Source: Desulfuromonas sp. (lineage in GTDB: Bacteria; Desulfobacterota; Desulfuromonadia; Desulfuromonadales; SZUA-401). From it: a stretch of DNA of 5,057 nt. Below are positions 1 through 5,057 of this stretch, in pieces (position 1 is the first letter of the stretch; the number at the start of each line of letters is the position of its first letter). The DNA is taken from the NCBI GenBank assembly GCA_002869605.1, contig PKUI01000144.1, positions 1 through 5,057 of the forward strand. Direction: 5' to 3'. Under the pieces are notes generated by a model. The model saw only the letters and a program-made list of their open reading frames with translations. It was not told where the DNA came from and searched no databases. Position numbers and translations under genes: made by a program.

Positions 1-1
1 C

Positions 2-1471
2 CCCTGGGGTGTGCAGGGCGAGGTGTGGCAGGTCACTCAGGCGCAGGTAGGCGGCATCGACGTTGAGCAGGCCGTAGCCGTAGGTGTCGTCGGCGCCGAG
101 GGGGCCAAGGTCGTCGGCGCTTTCGAGCAGCGCGAGCTCAAGTGCCAGGCGGTACTCGGTGATCGACATTGAACCCTGCGGAATGGCCTGGTGTAAAAGT
201 GCCAGGGCACCGCTGATATGGGGGGCGGAGAGGGAGGTTCCGGCCGCCAGGGCGTAATCGGCGAGGCTGCTGGTGCCGTTAGCGACCAAAATGTTGTCGC
301 CGGGGGCGAGCAGCTCGGGGAAGACCTCGATTCCGGTCCATGGCGTATAGATGCTGTCGCCACAGGGTGAGGGGCCGCGCGCCGAAATGGGACTGATCTC
401 CAGCGTCGGGCCGACGGAGCCGACGGCGAAGCCTTCCGGGTTGTTGGCAGGGCTGATGCTGGAGGCCGGGTCGGGGCCAGTGTTGCCGGCGGCGTAGATA
501 ACGTGAATACCGGCAGCCTGAAGTGTTGCGGTGGCATCCTGGAAGTCATTCAGGCATTGGTCGAGATTGCCCTCGAAGCCCCACGAGTTGTTGATGATGT
601 CGGGGGCATCCGCTGCGTCACCGTCACTGTTCGGGTCGAGGGCCCATTGCAGTGAATCCAGAATGTTGGAGTTTGTGCTGTTGCCCCCGGGATCAAAGAT
701 ACGTGCCGCGATCCACTGAGCGTCGGGGGCCATGCCTATGGCTTTGTCGCTGGTTTCTCCGCCGAGGATCACCGATGCGACCGCGGTGCCGTGGGTGAGC
801 CCGTCGCCGAGGAAGTCGCTGGGGAAGGTGGTTCCGTCGTAGGGGTCATGCCACTCTCCCGAGAGGTGGTCATCGAGCAGGTCCCCTTTGTAGTTGCTTG
901 AAAGCTCGGGGTGCGAGGGGTTGACGCCGGTATCGAGGACTGCGACCGTGACGCCGCTGCCGGTGATCGGTACGCTTTCGTTCCACAGGGTCGGCGCGCC
1001 GGTGGCGGCGATATTCCAGGTTGGCTGTGACGTTGGTGCGGCCTGTGGCAGCGGGGTTGGTGTGGGGACTTCAGCGTCTACGGTGATCACCTCGACGCCG
1101 GGCCAGGCAGCGAGTGTTTCGATAATGGGGACCGGGAGTTCACAGGCCAGCGCATTAACGATCCATAGCTCGCGGCTGACAACCCCCTGGTTGTTCAGGT
1201 AGGTACGTAGAGACGCCTGGGAGCGGCTGGCCTGCCCCTTGAGAGCCTTGAGCAACGCTGTCCGTGTGGTCTTACGGTCGCTGCGGCTGGCGTAGGGCGA
1301 AAGGTCGATCCGTTCACTGAAGTGGACGATGACCGGAATCTTTTCGTCGCCTGCCATCTGGGCGAGTTGCGCCTGTAGGCCGGGTGTAAGGCGACCCGCT
1401 TCTGCTGCGGGGGTAAACAGTGTGGATGCAGCAAGCAGCAGGCTACAGAGGATGAGATGTCGTCTTTTCAC
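2..1471 (-). CDS. Secreted subtilisin-family (S8) serine protease, bacillopeptidase F-like, C-terminus beyond window
   Basis: Serine endopeptidase predicted to be exported and self-processed. The 490 codons in the window show: a Sec signal peptide at residues 1-25 (MKRR, then a hydrophobic stretch, ending AEA before G26); an I9-type propeptide/inhibitor region at about 44-132 (IPVIVHFSE ... GVEVITVD); a Pro-rich linker at about 135-150; and an S8 catalytic domain at about 151-475. The triad is visible as Asp180 in VAVLDTGVN, His227 in LTHGTAVA and Ser413 in GTSLSAPHISG, with oxyanion Asn330 in YAAGNTGPD. The stretch APDIINNSWGFEG resembles bacillopeptidase F. The domain closes with YGYGLLNVDAA, and the frame continues off the left edge, so C-terminal domains are unknown. 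The GTG start (1469-1471) is the only plausible one: the frame has a TGA about 12 codons upstream and no start codon between, AAGGGG lies 5 nt before it, and the signal peptide follows directly. It has its own promoter candidate and is separated from groEL by a terminator. The fold call is very secure; the substrate is unknown. Confidence 0.95.
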   Translation of the reverse strand, partial: MKRRHLILCSLLLAASTLFTPAAEAGRLTPGLQAQLAQMAGDEKIPVIVHFSERIDLSPYASRSDRKTTRTALLKALKGQASRSQASLRTYLNNQGVVSRELWIVNALACELPVPIIETLAAWPGVEVITVDAEVPTPTPLPQAAPTSQPTWNIAATGAPTLWNESVPITGSGVTVAVLDTGVNPSHPELSSNYKGDLLDDHLSGEWHDPYDGTTFPSDFLGDGLTHGTAVASVILGGETSDKAIGMAPDAQWIAARIFDPGGNSTNSNILDSLQWALDPNSDGDAADAPDIINNSWGFEGNLDQCLNDFQDATATLQAAGIHVIYAAGNTGPDPASSISPANNPEGFAVGSVGPTLEISPISARGPSPCGDSIYTPWTGIEVFPELLAPGDNILVANGTSSLADYALAAGTSLSAPHISGALALLHQAIPQGSMSITEYRLALELALLESADDLGPLGADDTYGYGLLNVDAAYLRLSDLPHLALHTPG

Positions 1472-1476
1472 TTGAG

Positions 1477-1482
1477 CCCCTT
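1477..1482 (-). promoter_or_regulatory. Shine-Dalgarno of the protease gene (AAGGGG)
   Basis: AAGGGG on the minus strand lies 5 nt before the GTG start at 1469-1471. It is an imperfect site, but it supports GTG as the initiator since no ATG is available in this frame ahead of the signal peptide. Confidence 0.6.
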
Positions 1483-1581
1483 CAGATGAGGAAAGCGGTC
1501 GTCACCAGCACGTTTAAAAGCAGATCCTCCAGCTCGATGACGTTGCCGGGGATGGCATCCTAGTTCCGTGTCATTCCAATT

Positions 1582-1611
1582 ATTGTAGTTTAGGCCGTTC
1601 GTTTTATTCAA
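1582..1611 (-). promoter_or_regulatory. Candidate sigma70-type promoter of the protease gene
   Basis: On the minus strand TTGAAT (1606-1611) and TACAAT (1582-1587) are separated by 18 bp; they match the -35 and -10 consensus at 4/6 and 5/6. Transcription would start near 1575 and give a leader of about 100 nt before the GTG. It lies in the AT-richest part of the 1472-1770 gap, downstream of the groEL terminator, which suits an independent unit. It is a pattern match only. Confidence 0.4.
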
Positions 1612-1705
1612 GTGGGAAGAATCTGTTTGAGCGGTGGTGCCGTTGATGGCGTGCAACAAAGGTCGTTCAGTGGCCGGATGTTAGGCGTGCACAATGTGAA
1701 GAAAT

Positions 1706-1740
1706 AAAAAAAGGCCCCCGGGACATACCCGGGGGCCTTT
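1706..1740 (-). terminator. Rho-independent terminator of groESL
   Basis: A perfect 13-bp inverted repeat (1710-1722 and 1728-1740; AAAGGCCCCCGGG on the minus strand) encloses a 5-nt loop and is followed on the minus strand by seven T (1706-1712, partly within the stem), then ATTTC. It sits 30 bases past the groEL stop codon. On the plus strand the stem is followed by GGTGG rather than a T tract, so it should act mainly on minus-strand transcripts. It ends the chaperonin operon and isolates the protease gene. Confidence 0.93.
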
Positions 1741-1770
1741 GGTGGTGCAGGTAAAGCGGTGGAGCAGGGC

Positions 1771-3420
<1,650 letters not shown>

Positions 3421-3430
3421 TATCTTGAAT

Positions 3431-3436
3431 CCTCCT
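3431..3436 (-). promoter_or_regulatory. Shine-Dalgarno of groEL (AGGAGG)
   Basis: A perfect AGGAGG lies 10 nt before the ATG at 3418-3420. It decides the start: the alternative GTG at 3304-3306 has only a weak AAGGG at a long distance. Its intact state also suggests the full-length frame is, or was until recently, translated. Confidence 0.88.
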
Positions 3437-3451
3437 GATTTTTTAGGTTAC

Positions 3452-3739
3452 TTACTCGATTACGCCGAGGATGTCGTCCTCGCGCATCATCAAGTATTCT
3501 TTGCCTTCGATCTTGATGTCGGTGCCGGAGTACTTGCCGAACAGCACCTCGTCGCCGACCTTGACTTCGAGAGCGACGGTCTTGCCGTCTTCGGTGACCT
3601 TGCCTTTGCCGACGGCAACGATTTTGCCCTTCTGGGGCTTTTCTTTGGCGGTGTCGGGGATGATGATGCCCCCGGCGGTGGTGGTTTCTTCTTCGACGCG
3701 CTCAACAATGATGCGGTCGTGCAGCGGACGGATGTTCAT
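3452..3739 (-). CDS. groES: Co-chaperonin GroES (Hsp10)
   Basis: Heptameric lid that caps the GroEL ring in the ATP state and closes the folding chamber; cytoplasmic. The product is 95 residues, the usual length. The N-terminus [14 protein letters not shown] is typical of the family. The mobile loop that binds GroEL is at about 16-34 ([19 protein letters not shown]), with the hydrophobic GGIII tripeptide region intact. Then come [23 protein letters not shown] and the C-terminal [14 protein letters not shown]. The start is the ATG at 3737-3739, with AAGGAG 7 nt upstream. The frame is open upstream to a TTG near 3868, but that extension has no homology and lies in the leader. First gene of groESL, 31 nt ahead of groEL, under a sigma70-like promoter and CIRCE. 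It ends in TAA. No defects seen. Confidence 0.98.
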   Translation of the reverse strand: MNIRPLHDRIIVERVEEETTTAGGIIIPDTAKEKPQKGKIVAVGKGKVTEDGKTVALEVKVGDEVLFGKYSGTDIKIEGKEYLMMREDDILGVIE

Positions 3740-3746
3740 GGTGTTG

Positions 3747-3752
3747 CTCCTT
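3747..3752 (-). promoter_or_regulatory. Shine-Dalgarno of groES (AAGGAG)
   Basis: AAGGAG lies 7 nt before the ATG at 3737-3739. It selects this start over the in-frame upstream TTG and ATG codons in the leader, which have no comparable site. Confidence 0.85.
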
Positions 3753-3872
3753 TCGTGATGTAAATACGTCAGTAGGCGATGCCTGGAAAATAACCAGAAA
3801 CAAGTAAAGAAGCATGATCCGATGCCGATAGTCGACCGACAATGCATGGAATCAGCCTCTTTTTTCAAGGCA

Positions 3873-3899
3873 TTAGCACTCGAATGAGGGGAGTGCCAA
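3873..3899 (-). promoter_or_regulatory. CIRCE operator (HrcA repressor binding site)
   Basis: On the minus strand TTGGCACTC, a 9-nt spacer and GAGTGCTAA form the CIRCE inverted repeat; the consensus is TTAGCACTC-N9-GAGTGCTAA, so one base of 18 differs, and that position could still form a G-U pair in RNA. It lies just downstream of the -10 box, at or next to the expected transcription start, and about 135 nt before the groES ATG. In characterised bacteria HrcA binds here and represses groESL until heat or unfolded protein titrates GroEL away. hrcA itself is not in the window. Confidence 0.95.
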
Positions 3900-3909
3900 G
3901 GCAGGGCAA

Positions 3910-3937
3910 AATATAATCAGCCTGATGACCTTGTCAA
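3910..3937 (-). promoter_or_regulatory. groESL promoter (sigma70-type)
   Basis: On the minus strand a perfect TTGACA (3932-3937) and TATATT (3910-3915, 5/6) are separated by 16 bp, with the start expected near 3903, directly beside CIRCE. The -35 is preceded by a run of C (CCCCCCTTGACA), which resembles the upstream half of a sigma32 promoter, but no CCCCAT-type -10 follows at the right distance, so I call it vegetative. The resulting leader is about 160 nt long. Confidence 0.85.
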
Positions 3938-3967
3938 GGGGGGAACCGATTTTTTTTGGGGAGCGTC

Positions 3968-4495
3968 TTAGTTTGTTTTGTGCAGCGCCTCGATGAGGTC
4001 CGTGGCGGCCTTTTCTGCGGTGTCTGCAGCCAGGGAAGTATGGGCCTGCCGGGGAGTGGCGGTCTCAAGGTCGAAGAAGCGTTCCACGGGGTAGCGCATG
4101 CGCAAGGTCGGCTCGCTGTTACCGGGCTGAAACAGATCGAGGCGCATGGTCATGGTGATCTCTCCCGAGCAGCAGCCGGTCTCTTCGAGGCAGCCGAACA
4201 GCTCGCCGGTGGCATAGGTCCGTGTCGCCAGGGATTCTGGGGGGAGGGAGGTGGGGGCCTGTTTGAGGATGACAAAGGTATAGCCGTGGGGCTCACCGAG
4301 GCTGTTGAGTCGGGTGATCAGTCGATCGAAAAAGGCCTCGCTGACCTCCTCGGGACACATGATCGGGGTGACCGGCATAACCAGGATCGGTTGCGCGGTC
4401 GGAACCGGCGCGAAGGAATCCGAGGTGTCGATGGAGACAGCTGAGCCACAGGCGCTCAGCAGCAGGGTTAACAGCACGGCCCAGCGTTTGGTCAT
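3968..4495 (-). CDS. Small putative outer-membrane lipoprotein of unknown function
   Basis: A 175-residue lipoprotein; I do not recognise a named family. Residues 1-15 form a lipoprotein signal (MTKRW, then a Leu-rich core) ending in the lipobox LLSAC, with lipidated Cys16 followed by Gly and Ser; no Asp at +2, so outer-membrane sorting is likely. The mature protein has a short Pro/Ser/Thr linker (to about 35), a strand-like ILVMPVTPI, a helix (PEEVSEAFFDRLITRLNSL), a strand (YTFVILKQ), a Cys-rich stretch at 102-109 (GCLEETGCCSGE) leading into a strand ITMTMRLDLFQPG, and a C-terminal amphipathic helix. This order loosely recalls TolB N-terminal or CsgG-like periplasmic domains; that is inference. 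Cys47, 102, 108 and 109 could form disulfides. ATG start at 4493-4495, GGGAG 6 nt upstream, TAA stop. It lies between a promoter region with a heat-shock-like element and groESL, with no terminator seen after it. Confidence 0.88.
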   Translation of the reverse strand: MTKRWAVLLTLLLSACGSAVSIDTSDSFAPVPTAQPILVMPVTPIMCPEEVSEAFFDRLITRLNSLGEPHGYTFVILKQAPTSLPPESLATRTYATGELFGCLEETGCCSGEITMTMRLDLFQPGNSEPTLRMRYPVERFFDLETATPRQAHTSLAADTAEKAATDLIEALHKTN

Positions 4496-4536
4496 GGTTT
4501 TCTCCCGGAGTTTACGACGATCAATTTCAAAAAGGC

Positions 4537-4565
4537 ATCGTAGCGATGGGGTCGACGCTTGTCAA
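4537..4565 (-). promoter_or_regulatory. Candidate sigma70-type promoter of the lipoprotein gene
   Basis: On the minus strand a perfect TTGACA (4560-4565) and TACGAT (4537-4542, 4/6) are separated by 17 bp, giving a leader of about 35 nt before the lipoprotein ATG. It overlaps the sigma32-like promoter at 4546-4571. Confidence 0.55.
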
Positions 4566-4571
4566 TTCAAG
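4546..4571 (-). promoter_or_regulatory. Candidate sigma32 (RpoH) heat-shock promoter of the lipoprotein gene
   Basis: On the minus strand CTTGAA (4566-4571) and CCCCAT (4546-4551) are exactly the E. coli sigma32 consensus cores, separated by 14 bp, the same spacing as in E. coli dnaK P1. The C run usually found ahead of CTTGAA is absent (ACAACTTGAA). It overlaps the sigma70-like promoter at 4537-4565, so the two would share the region and start a few bases apart. Confidence 0.5.
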
Positions 4572-4607
4572 TTGTCGAGCGGCAAGGTGATCAGGGCGGG
4601 GCGAGCC

Positions 4608-4913
4608 TTACGGAACGGAAAAGAGAGGTGGGGCGATGCGAGAACTCTTGCACAGCGGGCAACGCCCCGGTTTGTTCAGTCGCGTACGTTTTTCGAAGCG
4701 GAAACCGCAGGCGAGGCAGTGCGCAGCTTCGGCCAGTAGTTCGGGGTGGCTGTGCTGCAAGTGTTCGAGGTGCAGGTAGACATCCTTTTCCGCAAGGCCG
4801 GCCCGTGCCGAAAGCTCCCGGGCGCTGCGTGGGGTAGCGTCAAGAGCCGCGAGCAGTGCCTGGCGGGGTGTGGCGTGTCGTTCCGGTGGTGGGGGGGATG
4901 GTTTATCGATCAT
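4608..4913 (-). CDS. Small predicted transcriptional regulator: HTH domain fused to a zinc ribbon (COG3357-like)
   Basis: A 101-residue basic protein. Residues 1-13 are a Pro-rich disordered lead. Residues 15-60 (PRQALLAALDATPRSARELS, then ARAGLAEKDVYLHLEHLQHS) fit a winged-helix/HTH unit, with a turn around residues 30-43. Residues 65-95 form a zinc ribbon with Cys66-x2-Cys69 and Cys85-x2-Cys88 (CLACGF and CPLCKS knuckles). The HTH plus C-terminal Zn-ribbon layout and the length match, from memory, COG3357 predicted regulators found in archaea and Geobacter-type bacteria; target genes and ligand are unknown. I chose the ATG at 4911-4913; a TTG three codons upstream (4920-4922) is also in frame. 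Neither has a strong Shine-Dalgarno, the best being GAG just before the ATG. It ends in TAA, 112 nt before the lipoprotein start, with no clear terminator between. No convincing promoter is visible in 4914-5057. A target or autoregulatory role is not shown. Confidence 0.85.
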   Translation of the reverse strand: MIDKPSPPPPERHATPRQALLAALDATPRSARELSARAGLAEKDVYLHLEHLQHSHPELLAEAAHCLACGFRFEKRTRLNKPGRCPLCKSSRIAPPLFSVP

Positions 4914-5057
4914 AGCACTCAATTAAAAGGGGCTTCGGACCATCGTATGGGAAGCAAGGACATTGATGGTTTTCGATTGTTGCTGTCCGAGGTTGAATAC
5001 CCTTCTATAAGTCCCTAGGTAATGTAAGAATTAGTTGCAGTAGGATTTATAATAAAC

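Noticed and set aside
1468..1659. 63-codon minus-strand frame whose TGA overlaps the protease GTG (GTGA), as a coupled leader peptide
   Set aside because: It would start at TTG with no Shine-Dalgarno, has no recognisable content, and would begin upstream of the best promoter candidate, so it would not be on that transcript.
3740..3868. N-terminal extension of groES through the leader
   Set aside because: It would start at TTG without a ribosome site. The 95-residue form has the standard GroES N-terminus and a good AAGGAG.
3923..3960. Short palindrome CCTTGTCAAGG plus a nearby T8 tract as a plus-strand terminator
   Set aside because: The stem is only 5 bp, the T tract is 15 or more bases away, and there is no plus-strand gene to terminate; the palindrome is part of the groESL -35 region.
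5046..5057. TATAAT-like motif at the right edge as a promoter
   Set aside because: No -35 at suitable distance on the plus strand. For the minus strand any -35 would be outside the window, so it cannot be judged.

Overview
The window is about 60% GC by eye and is densely coded, with every supported gene on the minus strand. Gene order in the direction of transcription (high to low coordinates) is: a small HTH/zinc-ribbon regulator (4608-4913), a small lipoprotein (3968-4495), groES (3452-3739), groEL (1771-3420), and a secreted subtilisin-family protease (1471 down to the left edge, where it runs off). The GroEL protein closely resembles my memory of Geobacter/Desulfuromonas/Pelobacter GroELs. 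Together with a HrcA/CIRCE operator, a probable sigma32-type promoter and the COG3357-like HTH/Zn-ribbon gene, this suggests a Desulfuromonadales-type (former Deltaproteobacteria) organism. That placement is inference, not a search result.

Region by region: 4914-5057 is upstream sequence of the regulator, with no convincing promoter or gene seen. Between the regulator and the lipoprotein gene lie two overlapping promoter candidates, one sigma70-like and one matching the sigma32 heat-shock consensus. The lipoprotein gene ends only about 30 bases before the groES -35 box, with no visible terminator, so its transcript could run into groESL. The groESL promoter (TTGACA-N16-TATATT) is followed at once by a CIRCE operator and a leader of about 160 nt, then groES, a 31-nt gap with a strong Shine-Dalgarno, groEL, and a strong intrinsic terminator at 1706-1740. 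The 299 bases from 1472 to 1770 hold that terminator and a candidate promoter for the protease; I see no gene there.

The most notable observation is an in-frame TAA at codon 10 of groEL (3391-3393). The rest of the 549-codon frame is intact and matches the E. coli GroEL numbering at the ATP-site residues I checked. Either the base is a sequencing/assembly error, or this is a very recent nonsense mutation, or the stop is bypassed. Reassignment of TAA is contradicted because all four genes whose ends are visible stop at TAA. Apart from this stop and the heat-shock-like promoter on the neighbouring lipoprotein gene, the window looks like an ordinary chaperonin locus; I found no clearly new system.
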